Of a stretch of DNA of 64,000 nt, positions 1 to 12,400 are shown in pieces (position 1 is the stretch's first letter; each line of letters opens with the position of its first letter). Under the pieces are notes generated by a model. That model searched no databases and was not told where the DNA came from. It saw only the letters and a list, made by a program, of their open reading frames with translations. The position numbers and the translations under genes were made by a program. The DNA is from Halocafeteria seosinensis (lineage: Eukaryota > Sar > Bigyra > Bicosoecida), in contig LVLI01000305.1 of NCBI GenBank assembly GCA_001687465.1, positions 124,001 to 188,000 on the forward strand, written 5' to 3'.

Positions 1-909
1 TTCGAGGCTTCAGCGAGCAATGATCGCGATCAAGCTACTCGGTTAACAATCATTATACTCCTGTTTTTGACCGAAATTCCGTTTGCTGTGGTTGGTTCTC
101 AAGCGGTGGCTCGCTCAGATCCGTACCGTACCTATTTGTTTTGGGCGATCGCGATATTTTTGCCCGTCTTTGTGGTCACATTTGGAAGCGAAGCTGCTTC
201 CGACTCGGCTCATTTTAATGAATTCAAAGAGAACAGTCGGGGAGAAGTGGACGTTGGTAGGTATGCCACAATGGTTGTTATAGGATCTGTATCAATAATT
301 GTGAGGGCGTCGACAGTCATATTTAGCGTTCTACTCTACTTTAAGTACGGAACTCCACAATACCGAAAGATGCTCAAACTGGTGCAGGAAGGCGTGTTCA
401 AATATAAGAGATATCTGAAGACTCGCCGGCCGTCGTCAAAGTCCGGAGATGATATCGGGGGAAAGTTCGTAGGTGAGCTAAGTCGGTCAAGTACTCGGGA
501 GAGCCGAACCCCGAGTGATGCTTCGAGGGGAGAGAGTTTCTACGAAGATGTGGAGAGGTTCAGGGATATGGAAAATACAATGAGAGCACAATCGTTCGTT
601 GCTCCTCCGTCGTCGATGGAGGACGATGTCATAGAGAATCCTCTCAGGGCTAACTCATATTCAAAAGAGGAGAACGGGTACAGTGAAGTCAACACAGATG
701 TTCACAATCAGCGGACTAACTCCTCACACAGTAGCACCCAAGAAGCAATACAGGACTCGGGATACGGGCACGATTCAGTGAGTAGAGCTACCTCCAATCA
801 CACAACGAGAGGGGGAAGTGGAAGGAACAAGAGATCTAAGAGACCTCAGTACGATGCCAGGGCCAAGGCGAAGAACTTCGAAAACTTTGCAGCTGAATTG
901 GAAGAGTGA
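1..909 (+). CDS. C-terminal part of a multi-pass membrane protein (5' end outside window)
   Basis: The frame is open from base 1 to the TGA at 907-909, so the gene begins upstream of the window. The visible part starts with about three hydrophobic segments: one around bases 50-110, one around 135-185, and a longer one around 265-350 ending in LLYFKYG. After these comes a long hydrophilic tail of about 180 residues, rich in Ser, Arg and acidic residues, which is probably cytosolic. I recognise no family motif. The layout (membrane bundle, then a phosphorylatable tail) would fit a receptor or transporter, but that is a guess. A 653-bp gap separates it from VPS53 on the same strand. Confidence 0.7.
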   Translation, partial: FEASASNDRDQATRLTIIILLFLTEIPFAVVGSQAVARSDPYRTYLFWAIAIFLPVFVVTFGSEAASDSAHFNEFKENSRGEVDVGRYATMVVIGSVSIIVRASTVIFSVLLYFKYGTPQYRKMLKLVQEGVFKYKRYLKTRRPSSKSGDDIGGKFVGELSRSSTRESRTPSDASRGESFYEDVERFRDMENTMRAQSFVAPPSSMEDDVIENPLRANSYSKEENGYSEVNTDVHNQRTNSSHSSTQEAIQDSGYGHDSVSRATSNHTTRGGSGRNKRSKRPQYDARAKAKNFENFAAELEE

Positions 910-1562
910 GAGAACATGATTGACGTGGAACGTGTATGCAAGATACACCAGACAGGCGCTGTCTCCATTGTGGATTCTATCCACTGGGGGTGAAGTGCTA
1001 CCGGATGTTAATCAGTGGTTGAGCACAGCATCAAGTTAGGAAGCTAAGGCACGGTGCGAACGTGTGTAACGATAACAAGGGTACCTATCATAAGTTGCGA
1101 ACGCGAAGACTCCGTTGCCGTAGTTGATTCGCTCATAATTTTTAAGCAATTCCAACCAGAGCCGAACTCAAACGAAATAAACTTGCAAAGCATGTTCTGC
1201 TAAAACATTTTTGTTCCCCGTGACGCATTCACTCTACAGTGTCCCGCTTCCTCGACTCAGCCTGAGCTCAGGAAAAGGAGTAAAGTATGGTACTACTGTC
1301 AGACAGTCTCAGCGTACCTACACGAAAAGAAGTTTCCAACAGCGTCGACTTGACCTATCTCCAAGTAATGATTGCACGGTTACGATTGACAATTGAGCGG
1401 GCTCAGCGGGGCTCATGCATACATCAAAGTGTTATATCACAGTGTAATGTGTCGTTATTATTCTGTACTATACCATAGAGGGACGCCGAGGTGTACGGTC
1501 GATACCCCGCGTTTTCTGCCGCTGTAAAAAGCGTCTGTTTGTGGGTGTAAACGCGGTGCACG
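910..1562. other. Intergenic region between the partial membrane gene and VPS53
   Basis: No reading frame here joins into a protein I recognise. It must hold the 3' UTR of the first gene and the promoter and 5' UTR of VPS53. I see no RNA gene or repeat. Confidence 0.6.
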
Positions 1563-4556
1563 ATGGCATCTTCTTCTTCAGGAGCTCATATAAGTACATC
1601 CTCAGGGAAAGGAGATCGACGGAATCGTGAAAATACGAATGGCACGAGTGCCAGTTGTAAGCGTGATCAATCTCTGATCACCCAGGATTTCAGTGATGAA
1701 GTGGAAGCGGTCTTTCGTCAAGTCTTCCCGAAATCCAAAGATGAATTAGATCTTCCCGATTTTGACGTCTACGACTATATTAACCGTAAATTCCCCGATG
1801 AGGATTCCCTTGGAGACTTGGATGATGAAATAGTTCGCTGTGACCACGAGATTGAGCAGCTGGACAAATCCATAGCATCGTCCGTCCGTGAACAAGCCAC
1901 CAATTCATCGAAGGCCGTCAAGGAAGTGGAAGATGCTAAACTCTCCATTAGTGAGCTGTTTTCCAAGATTTCTGAAATTAAGACAAAGTCTATCAACAGT
2001 GAATCGATGGTCCAGGAGATATGTCGAGACATCAAGCAGCTTGATGTGGCCAAACGGAACCTGACGACAAGTATCGAAACACTCCATAGATTGCAGATGC
2101 TGGTGAACAGTGTACATAGGCTAGAGGAAAATCAGAGGAATAAGGAGTACAGAGAGACAGGGACACTGATCGAAGCAGTTAACCAGCTGTTCACTCACTT
2201 TGAACACTATCAAGACGTACCTGCTGTGAAGGAATGGACTCAGCGAGTGAATATGGTGAAATCCAAATTGAAGCAGCAAGTCGTACTGGACTTTGACGAA
2301 CTTATGGAAACAGTACTGTCGGAACAATATGCTCACGAAGATGATGACAAAGACGTGGAGGTCTCACAGCCGAACACAAACTTTGGAGAGATAGCTGAAA
2401 ATGCATCTCTCCAAAGGTTACACTACTGCTGTCAAGTCATCGATGCCCTTGATATGGTAGATACAGTCGTTAACAATTTTCGTCGCAAGCAGTTACGTGG
2501 CTATCAACAGACGTTTCGAACTCCAGACGGAGAGACATTGGAAGCAATTGAAAGGAGGTATTCCTGGTTTAGACGACTCTTGCGTGATATCGAGTCGAAA
2601 TTTAGCAAAGTCTTCCCAGCGCATTGGTGTATTTTGCATCAACTTTGTTTGAAGTTCTGTGAGTATGTGCGGGATGATGTTGATCGGATGCTTAGTAAGT
2701 TTCTAAGCCACAGCTTCCGTCGTAGAGCTAGGTTTACAAGCTCGTCTATGCAGGTCAATTTGATCCACCTGATAGCGCCCCTGCGGAAGCCCTTGTGCGT
2801 GCTTTAAACAAAACCATACAGTTTGAGCGTGAAATGCAGAAGCGGTTTAAGCCCAACACAGTATGTACACAAGTGTCGCTTCGTGCTCATTGGTAGTACT
2901 ATTCAAGTGATTTTCGCACTACAGGGTAAACAACAAACCAGTGGGACCGACGGAGAGAATGAGGCAGAGGAAGAAGAATTCGACGAGTCCGCCCCGATAA
3001 TAAACGAGGAAGGTGAAGTGGTAGATCCTACGTCGGCCGAAGGAATCCGTTTGAAATACAAGAGGCGGAAGAATTGGGAACAGAAGAGAGCGGAAAAGCG
3101 GAAGAAACAAACCCAACAACAAGCACACCAGCAGTGGATTTCGTCGTTGGGTAAGACGAAAGATAGTGAGAATGAAGGAGGAGGGGCTGAAAGCAATCCC
3201 TCTGAACATTTACCGGATATTCTGGGAAAGATATCCCCAGCATTCGAACCATGCATGGGAGCTTATGTTAAGTTGGAACAGACATCGTTGGATAACATTG
3301 TGCAAACATTGAAGCAAGAATCAACAGAGTCTATCGACTCATCCTCGGGTTCAGACTCTTTATTCTATTCTGCCCCACAATTCTTCCTTCAAGTCAAGAA
3401 TTGTGTGAATAGATGCGTCCAGTTGAACACAGCAAATACGCTATTTCAGCTATATCGTGCCATCAAGAAAAGCTGCCAGTCGTTGGTACAGGGACTGGAA
3501 GGAAATTTACCGGAAAAGGTGAAACCGAATAGCACTATTGCCACACGACTTGGTGAGATACCGCAGCTTCCGGGCGATACGTACTCTATCACGGACGATG
3601 ACGCCGGAGTGCGGACTCTTTGTAATGGATGCTTGGTAATAAATACAGCCCAGTACTGTGGCGATACCTTACCTCAGCTGGAAGAACTCATAAAGGGCAA
3701 GATAGATTCTGTGTTCCGTGAGCATGTAACCTTGGAAGAAGTACAAGAGGAGTTCTTTTCGCTAGCCGCCGGTGCCGTGAAGACTTTGGGGGCAGCTACA
3801 GCGTCCGCATTGGATGTACACATGCAGACTATGTGGAAAAAGCAGTGGTGGAGTATCACGGACGTCGGAGACCAATCTGATTATGTTGAAGATATGTCTA
3901 GTACCATGATGCGAATTTTCCCCGCTATTCGACAGACTCTGGCGGAAAGGTACTGGAGGACTTTTTGTGACAAGTTCTTGAGGTCCTTCATTCCTCGCTT
4001 CATGAGCGCCATTTACAAATGCAAAAAAATGGGACCTATGGGGGCGCAACAACTACTGTTAGATGCTCAGGGTATTCGAAAACTACTTCAAGACGCACCG
4101 AAATTGCGTACTGAAGAAGAAGAAGAGGAAAATGTGCAATTGCCGGGGGTACCTTCCGTTTACACTTCCTACTTGAGCCGGGAAATGCAACGAGTAGATC
4201 TACTATTGAAGCTTGTTGCGGCACCGAAGGACCGGCTAGCGGCCAGCATTAGTTCCTTGTGGCCTGAAGCGTCGGTCCAGGATATTAACCGATTAGGTGA
4301 ATTGCGAGGCATGCGAAAAGCCGAGCTGACGGAAGTTATCAGTGCCTTAGGCTTGGATGGGAATGGTTCTCCTACAAGCACTCGCCCAACAACTTTGACC
4401 GGTCAAGGAGGCAACATAGACAAAAGGGCTTCTGCAGCCTTTGCCAACGTGAGTTCTACGATCATGGGGGGACTTCGCGGCTCTGTGCGAGGATTCTCAC
4501 GTCGCGGCAAACAGGATGGCACGGATAGTCCCAGCGGTTCGGCCTCGTCCTCTTAG
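1563..4556 (+). CDS. VPS53: VPS53, GARP/EARP tethering complex subunit
   Basis: Exons 1563-2694, 2754-2860 and 2925-4556 give a 956-aa protein; introns are 59 and 64 bp with GTAAGT and GTATGT donors. The N-terminal half carries the Vps53 signature: FPDEDSLGDLDDEI near residue 80, then a long coiled coil with the RLQMLVNSVHRLEE stretch. The second exon restores the family reading NKTIQFEREMQKRF after the splice. Vps53 belongs to the GARP (with Vps51/52/54) and EARP complexes, which tether endosome-derived vesicles at the trans-Golgi network and recycling endosomes. This copy is longer than typical because of an acidic, lysine-rich insertion after residue 410 and a Ser/Gly-rich C-terminus. It is convergent with the channel gene that ends at 4683. 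Confidence 0.93.
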
Positions 4557-4682
4557 TTTAGGGTCAAAAGTAATACGATTTGTAACACCATACCTTCTAA
4601 TAAGCTTGCAACATCATGAATAGTTACTCTTTATGCTCCTCCAGAAGTAGACAACGTTGGATTAATGTGGCTTCGTTTGCCG

Positions 4683-7600
4683 CTACTGCCGATTATACGC
4701 CAGATTGCCATACTTTGCAGCATCCACTATCCGTTTGGGTTGCCAACCTAAATCGTCACCAAAATCTGGATGGACCACACGAGCGTCAGCGAAGAATCAT
4801 GGCTTGTCTCAACAGAGAAATGCACTTACCTGTTTTTCCATCGGCAAAATGGTCACTAACTCCGGTCAGGTCCTTATATTTTGGATTATTGAGAATATTG
4901 TAGTTCTTCACCCCCACTATAATGCGCCTATGGTCATTACGATCTTCTGCACGGTGCAATTTTGACTGGGGAATGAGATCGTTGAAGCGAGGAAATTTGC
5001 CTGCTTGCGAAACCACTTCGTCATGTTTCTTCAGCCGCCCACAAGTTAGCAAATTTAGACAGCCACTGCAAATCCATTCGGTCAAGCCAAAGGCACCAAG
5101 AAACAACAGTAATGATACTACAAGGCACATGAATACCACTAGAGGTAACGCTGTGGAAGTGTTTAGTCTTTCCGTAAAGGTGCTTATTCCGGGATTCGAG
5201 CCTAAGTCAAAATTGTCTTTGCTCTTAGGAGTTTCATCCTCATCCGTACTCAAGCGAAATACAGAGGGGGCAGTGTACATCCAAGCCGACACAGCCGCGT
5301 GAATGACTATTGCGCCAGGAATCATAGAGCTCATTCGTTTTAGCAAGCCTGTATCATGCCGAGGTGGAGTACGATATATGTTGCAAAACATATACTTATC
5401 CACCCAGTAGCACACGAAGAATGAGCCGAAACCGAACCAAAACATCATTGGCATCCCACCACCATACGTCATGGTGACAAATACTACGTTGATCAAATAG
5501 CTGTACCTGCTCTTCCAATCTAGACTTGGACCTAGATATCGCTCATTTAGATCATCTTGGGAAGGTGCCCCTTCCGCTTTTCGGCGGTACCATGTCCTAA
5601 CCGCCTTGGAGACTGGAACAACTTGGGCAGCGAGAACGTAAGCGGACATCGTCACTAAGAGACCCGTTCCAACGAACACATACCAATCCGGCGTAAAGTC
5701 GTTATAGTTTATGTTAGACTCAACGTTGACAAATGGAATCCGAACAAAATCCGCATATACCAAGATCGTCACCACAGCGGTATTAATGTACATCAGAACA
5801 AACAGACGCCACGTCACTGATCGCAGTCGGCTTGTGGCCGAATGATGCTTCTCGAAGATTGAGAGTGCACTGAGTACAGTCTTTAAAACGACATTCATTA
5901 GTAGCACTAGTAACGCTGCGCCAACTAAGATTGCGTTCTCTGCAATGTAACTGGTAAACCAATCTTTACAGTCCGCTTTACTCATCCGACTTCCTGTATC
6001 AACAATTCTAGAACTTAAGAGAACAGCAAGGCAAAATTCGTCCCGACAAAATTTCGCATCCTTAGTTGCTTTCGTTTCCTCGATTCCACGTTCTTTAATT
6101 GTACTATCAAAATTTATCAATTGACAGAAGCAGGTTTTCATGGTGGAATTATCGAACCTTCCCTTCGGGTCATAGAGTGGTAGTGTCTTGTTGGGAGCTT
6201 CAATAGCGTTTGAAAATGCCGAATATACATCCGTGCATATTTGGCCTCGACTACCTGCTAACTCGTCTTGTCTGCCCAATGAGTCACATTGCAATTATAT
6301 AGGTCGAACTGACTAGAACACGGCTGCCATCACTTACAGGACTGAAGCATAATAGCTGATTACGAAAGATGCGACAAGAATAATGAATGAGACAATCAGA
6401 GTGACGGTTCTCCTGGAGAGTCTGCTTAAGTATCCATAACGATAGTTGTGCCATTCCACCAAATCGGGGGGCGGGGCTGCGAAACATCACACACGAGGCG
6501 TTCTAATGAATATAAAAAAAGGAATTGGCCAAATATGATGAAAGTGACGTACCGTCTTTAATACGGACCCTTTTCTCTTCGAATCGTAAATGCGGAGGTT
6601 GCCGAAGGAATGCAACTATGTTCCCAGGATATAATTCCCTCGTCTTGTCGGCAGCTATTTTTCGCTGAAACGTGACAAAAGCTGCCACCCCTGTTGTAGT
6701 AGACGTCCTGTGAGCAACACCATCGGGAGTCTTGTGATGCCTCGTCATTTTCTGGATCCCATAGTTGAGAATCCCCTCCATTACACGCTGAGACGTTGCT
6801 TTAGCCATCTGGTGATTGGCATAAGCTCCCCGGCGCTCCTCATTGACTTTGTTAACGGTACTATATATGCGTCTTTCGATTTTTTTCTCTTCATCCGTGA
6901 GTTTTTTCATTTTATTTTGAATTCGGTTAATTTTGTCAGTGGTTGACGGAAACAGGCAATGTATCTTTCGAGAAAGCCACGGTTCATTTGGGCCTTCCTC
7001 ATAGCCTGCCACACTACCCCCTGTCAAGCGCATCTGGATGAATTCGGGGATACTTCCCCCTCGCCAAACATCTCCACGTTGTTGCCTCAGCTCTACTTCC
7101 CTTTTCATTAATCGAAGTACCTCCCGATACGCTTTTTTCTTTTTCCTGAACATTTTGAGCATGGGGTATTCACTCTCCACCACGTTGATGTCAGCTACCA
7201 ACTCGCCTTCCTCCTCTTCACTTTCCCGAGGAAGATATTTTGACAAAACAGCGTTGAAATGTTGTCTCAGTCTTTCACCGCGAAAATCTGTATGATAGCT
7301 TGGCAGGTTACTGACGGTAACGGTGTAGTCACTTGCCGCAAACGTATCCTGATCCACGGCAGCAGCTTCGCGATCTATCAAGGTTCGCAGCCATAGCCAT
7401 GCTACGAGCACGATTATCCCACCAATTAAATTGAAAATTGCATATATGAAACTTATGGATTCTTTTGGAACTACACATCCCGAAGGGTATTGAAAAATCG
7501 GAGTGGAGCAGAAACTTTCAGGTAGCTTAACGCCGCGCGACTGATCGCCGAGATTTCCAACACTGAACCGAGCAAGATCGACTAGAGAGCTTTGCTCTTC

Positions 7601-8868
7601 GTGATACGTCGCGCTCATGTTAATAATCAATTGGGGAGTGTACCAAATAGCAAGTATTAGGTTGAGAATCGCACCCCTGCGTATCATGTATGAAATAAAA
7701 CGAATGAACATGCATATGTATCCAACGATCCCAAGCAAATTCCACATGATGCAAATACATACCACTTAAGAAACATGAAATAGGAAGTAACACCCGATCC
7801 GTAGTCTATGAAGTCACTTTTAAAGCGGTCCTCTTTTGTTGGACGATGAGATGGGTTCGCGCATCCACAGCAATAATAGCACTGGCAGATGCACAAGCAG
7901 TGCACCCACGTTATATCGGGGCAAAAGTGCCCGGTGTGAGTTTTCCACCAATCGAACTTTCGCTTCCTCAATGTACCTGTAGAACCGCTACCGCTCTCAA
8001 CGTACCGTGGATGAGTTGCGTCCATATATTCTTGGGCCGCTGCCTTGTTGGCCTGTCCTATAGTCTTGAAAACGTGAGCGACCGATGCTTGTTTCTGTAG
8101 AGGTGTTCCAGTTTGCCGTCGTACATTTCTTGTACCTCCAGAGGTGGGAGTAGTTGGAATCCCCGTGCCACCAGATGACGGTGGAGCATTCGCGTTATCT
8201 GACACTCCGGTAGTTCCTCCACTCCGTGGACGAGCTGGTTCAGCTGAGAACAGTTTCCGCTCGCTCGGACCAGTGCCCGGAAGTTTACTGCCATAAATGG
8301 GATTAGGAGAAATAAACCGATCACTATCGCCACTGTCATAAAATCGAATCTGCCTACTGGACTTTTTAATGCTTCGCTGAGATTGCTGTAGAGTTGGAGT
8401 ACCGTTTTGGCTGTTGTCTCCCTGAGTTTTTGATTCTCCCGCAGAAGCGTCTTCACCTAGCCACCTCTTGCTATAGCCGGAAAATTTTAAACTGGCTCGA
8501 ACTTTCTTGACAGTCTCTAATTGCTTGGATTTGCTCATCGACAGTCCCTGCTCGCTTTCCGCTGAATTTAGTTTCTTGTCGGTCTCGGCGACACCCTTCC
8601 CTGACGGGGGTGTTGGGGGAGCTCTGGCAGCATTCAGTGATGATGAAGCTCCCATGACAGTGCTCCGTAGGTTTGCTGGAGTGTACGTTGCAGGACGAGT
8701 GGTCCCCTCTCCGGTCCTTCCCTGCGCCTGAGGAGCATCATTAAGTCGGTTACGGCCGGAGCCTCCTCGGCGCGTATGATGCAGTTTCCAGGCCGAGACA
8801 GCTCTGGCTGCAGCGATTCCATGCAGGGGAGATCGCTTTACAGAGGACGCTTGGGCGTTAGACGACAT
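4683..8868 (-). CDS. CSC1/OSCA-like (DUF221) cation channel, copy A
   Basis: Exons in transcript order are 8868-7763, 7676-6553, 6476-6338, 6271-4830 and 4765-4683; introns are 86, 76, 66 and 64 bp; the product is 1,297 aa. The family organisation is visible: N-terminal membrane helices, a cytosolic RRM-like insert opening with TVTVSNLPSYH and closing with VAAFVTFQ, the APPPDLVEWHN motif that re-enters the membrane, and a C-terminal helix bundle including FTPDWYVFVG. About eleven hydrophobic segments are visible. OSCA/TMEM63/CSC1 proteins are mechano- or osmosensitive cation channels related to TMC and anoctamins. Two unusual parts are a ~330-residue disordered N-terminus followed by a dense Cys cluster (CLCICQCYYCCGC), and a Cys-rich loop after APPP (CFCQ...C..W). 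It lies in tandem with copy B on the same strand. Family assignment is firm; channel function is inferred. Confidence 0.88.
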
Positions 8869-9499
8869 TCTGCACTGGCAACCATCAAGGTACAGAGGTC
8901 GTTATATCCAAAACGAGTGTAGGAAAATGTGTGAGGCTTTGGACTTGCACCTCATTTATCGTGTATAAGCAACATTAAGCCAATACCTCACGAAATCGGG
9001 TCCATGGAGACACTTAACTACCAATCAAGATTCTCTACAAACAACCCGACAGGGATGGACGGCTTTAGTTGTATGTCGGTGTGTGTGCCACTGGCTGGGT
9101 GGAGAAAAGGGGAAGCGCAGTTTCAACGTCGCAACTTGAAACAGTCGCAAGCCCGCACCGATTGTGCCCATTAAGAGGAAAGGTGGGGCGTTTAAGAAGA
9201 ATGCATGCTTAGAGTTCAAGTCCTGCAACTTTCGTCCGTGAGCTGAGGCAATTGGAGTGTCTCAGTAAGTGTGCCTATTTGAGTGGTTTAGACGGTTTTA
9301 TTTGGATGAGAACTCTACAACTTTTGTACAGCTTGCAGTGACTGTTTTTAGTAACCAGCAGTGGGGTATTTGGATGAGAGCTCTACAACTTTTGTACAGC
9401 TTGCAGTGACTGTCTTTAGTAACCAGGAGTGAGCACTATACCCAGTACAATGGGCCGCATCATGTAGCCCGCAGAAAGCTATTGCAAGCAGTTGCTATG
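8869..9499. other. Intergenic region between tandem channel genes
   Basis: This 631-bp stretch is the 3' flank of copy B and the 5' flank of copy A. It contains a 68-bp tandem duplication, listed separately, and no supported coding sequence. Confidence 0.6.
9299..9433. repeat. 68-bp direct tandem repeat, two copies
   Basis: Copy 1 is 9299-9366 and copy 2 starts at 9367. Both begin TATTTGGATGAG and share CTCTACAACTTTTGTACAGC and a following TTGCAGTGACTG block. I count only about three differences over 67 aligned bases (A/G, T/C, C/G), so the duplication is recent. It lies 430-570 bp upstream of the copy A start codon. Confidence 0.93.
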
Positions 9500-12400
9500 T
9501 CAACCGGAATCCGACCGCTTGTCATCATGAGATTTGTTCACAGTTTCCGAAGGAGAAGTATAGAGAAGCGCCTCTACTAGTCGCTTTGGTCGAAAACCTA
9601 GCGACTCACCTTGATCTGCAATTTCGGTAAATAACTGATCACATTCGAGACAAATCACGCATAAGGAATACGCACCTGTGCGTCCAAGGACAAAGTTTTC
9701 CGTGATCCCCGTAAGCTCTCTATATTTCGGATGATCGAGAATGCAATAACTCGGTATGAAAGAAAACGTGTGGCCCTCTGAAGTGTTCTGCTTCCGTGGG
9801 GCTTCAAAGGCTTCCTCGAACGTGCGCGTCTGCGGTGTGCTCTCCGATGAACCTGGTTGAGGGTATTTGCCGCATGTCAGTAGACTAACTACATGCTTTT
9901 GCACTTTCAAAATCCCTCTTTTCAATTGAAGGCAGAATATGATTGCTACCAGCAAAATCATAGAAATCCAGATTGGTACGGCGGTCGTCGTTGCCACTCG
10001 GCCCGTAAACGTGTCAGCGTATTCGGCGGCAAAGGAAATTTCTTCCGGGCCAGCATCGTTGGAATTGTCGTCACCACTCAAGCGGAATACAGAAGGACTG
10101 GTATACATCCATATAGAAATGCCACCGTAAATAATGAGAGCTACTGGTATCCATGCGTACATTGTCTTCATGATTCCGGCTCCATAACGCGGCGGCTTCC
10201 GGTAGATGGAACAAAACATGCTCTTATCAACCCAGTAAGTCAGGGTGAAACAGGCGAATCCCACCCACAACAGCAGTGGAATCCCACCCGCATACGTCAT
10301 TACGGTAAAGAAAACGTTCATCAAATAGCCGTAACGTGTCAGTAGTGGAAATTCTGGACCGAGCTGCATCCGCTTCAGTTCGCTTGTGTCTACACTTTCG
10401 GGATCAACCTTTCTCCGCCGCCGCGTTCTTAACGCACTAAGCGCAGGCAGAAGTTGACCCAACGGTATATAGGCCAGCATGGCAAGAGTGATTGTCGAAC
10501 CGACAAAAACGTACCAATCCGGGGTGAAGTCGTCGTAGCTAACCCGGGAATCCACACGGACGAAGGAGAAAGTAACGAAGTTTGAATAAGCCAAGAGCGT
10601 AACTACAGCAGTGTTGATATACATGAGTAGAAAGATTCGCCACGCAACCGACCGATGCCTCTGAGTTATGAGTCGATGCTTCTCCCAAACGGATAACCCA
10701 CTTAGCATGCGACGCAAACAAAAATTGACAACTAGAACCACAAGTACAGTAGTTACCAGGAGAACGTTTTCGACAATCCACTTGCGGAACCAATCTTCAC
10801 ATCTCGCGTTCCCCATCCGCTTGGTTGCATCGATCAGGGTTGAGCCAAACAGCACAGCAAAGCAAAACCGTTGATGGCATAACTTTGCATCATCCGTTTC
10901 TCGAACACTCTGGACACTACGCTCCTCAAGCAGGCAGTCAAAATCAACCAATCGGCAGAAACTGTAGAGAGATCAACATTGACATTCCGTGTTGTACAAT
11001 CAAGCAGCATCGTGACGCAGCAAGTCCTCACCATGCTCTCATCGTTGCGTTGTCGAATCTGCCCCGCGGGTCATGCAAGGGGAGGGTTCCGTTCGGTTTA
11101 TCCAGAGTACTTGAGAACGCAGAATAAACTTCCGCACACTCTTGTGACCGGGTTCCGAGCAATTCATTTTGTCTGCTAGAGAAGAACGATGGTGTCGTTG
11201 TAAGGCGATCCACGCATAATAGATCTCCACTTACTGTATCGTAGCCACGTAATTCACTATGAAAGCACCTGCCAAGAGGGCCAGAGAAAGTGCCAAGGTT
11301 AGTAACCGCCGCAAGCCCAAATTGATGGAAGAGTAGCCCATGTTGTGCCATTTAATGGCCTCTGGCGGAGGGGCTGCAATAAGCAAACCGAATAAAACAG
11401 TGAAATGATAGGCAAGAACTCCCACCCGTAGCACTCTACGGTCCTCAAGCGGTTCATCCCGCAGCTTACGTTGTTCAACAGTTATTCGGTAGTTCTTGCC
11501 AGAGCTTACAGATGACGCTGCCCGATCCCTGTTGTCAAGTCGAAGGTATCTTGGTTGTCGAAGACGGCTAACAATATCATTAGGGTACCTCCGAAGGCAC
11601 TCCTCCGCACCGCGCTTATTCTGGAACGTAACAAAGGCAGCAACAGCATAAGAAGCCTCCTTCCCGTCCTCCCTCTCCTCGCCCCTTGCGAGCTTCTTTT
11701 CTTGATCTACTTCTTTTCTGATCGTGTCCAGTCGTTTTCTGAGGGCTTCCTGGTACTCTTTCTCTCGTTGGATTCTTACAGCATACCCAAAGACTCTGTT
11801 GTGACCATGCTGATTGACAGTGTTGCACAGAATCCCGTTGCAGAGACAGTGTTTCTCCAAGAAGGTCATCTGTTTACCTTCCGTGTATGTATAAGAACCG
11901 GAAGGGAACCTGCGCTTCTGTTGAATAGACGTTATTGGCTCTGTAAGCACACAGCCAGTACTGTCGTAATAACTGATTTCACCGCGTTGTTTCTGATAAT
12001 ACTTCCAAAGCCTTTCTTCTGAAGCATCAAGTTGACGTTCTATCCTCTTCTTTTCATAGAATAACTGGTGTAAAGGATATCGGTTTTCAACTATGTTAAC
12101 ATCAAAGACGTCACCGAGGGTGCGATCGATAATCCTGTCGAAATGTTCTTTCACTCGTGTTTCTGCCTCCTTCACTGATTTGTCCTTAAACCCTGGTACG
12201 GATGGCAAGAATACCGTATAGTCCTCAGGCGTGTCTTCTGCTCTTCTAATATGGTGCTCTTCTTGGTTGACAAAATAGCGACACCAAAGCCATGCCACTA
12301 CTATAACCAAGTAGGAAATAACGTTTATGACCGTATACAGTCTGCTGATCGTATCCTTGGGAATACTGCAGTTACCCGGATATTGGAGCAGAATCGTTTT

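Noticed and set aside
8058-8456. A 132-codon minus-strand frame inside copy A exon 1
   Set aside because: It is an alternate frame of the long disordered N-terminal coding exon.
9893-10345. A 150-codon + strand frame inside channel copy B
   Set aside because: Antisense to a conserved transmembrane exon; no independent support.
11555-12022. A 155-codon + strand frame inside channel copy B
   Set aside because: Antisense shadow of exon 3 of the channel gene.
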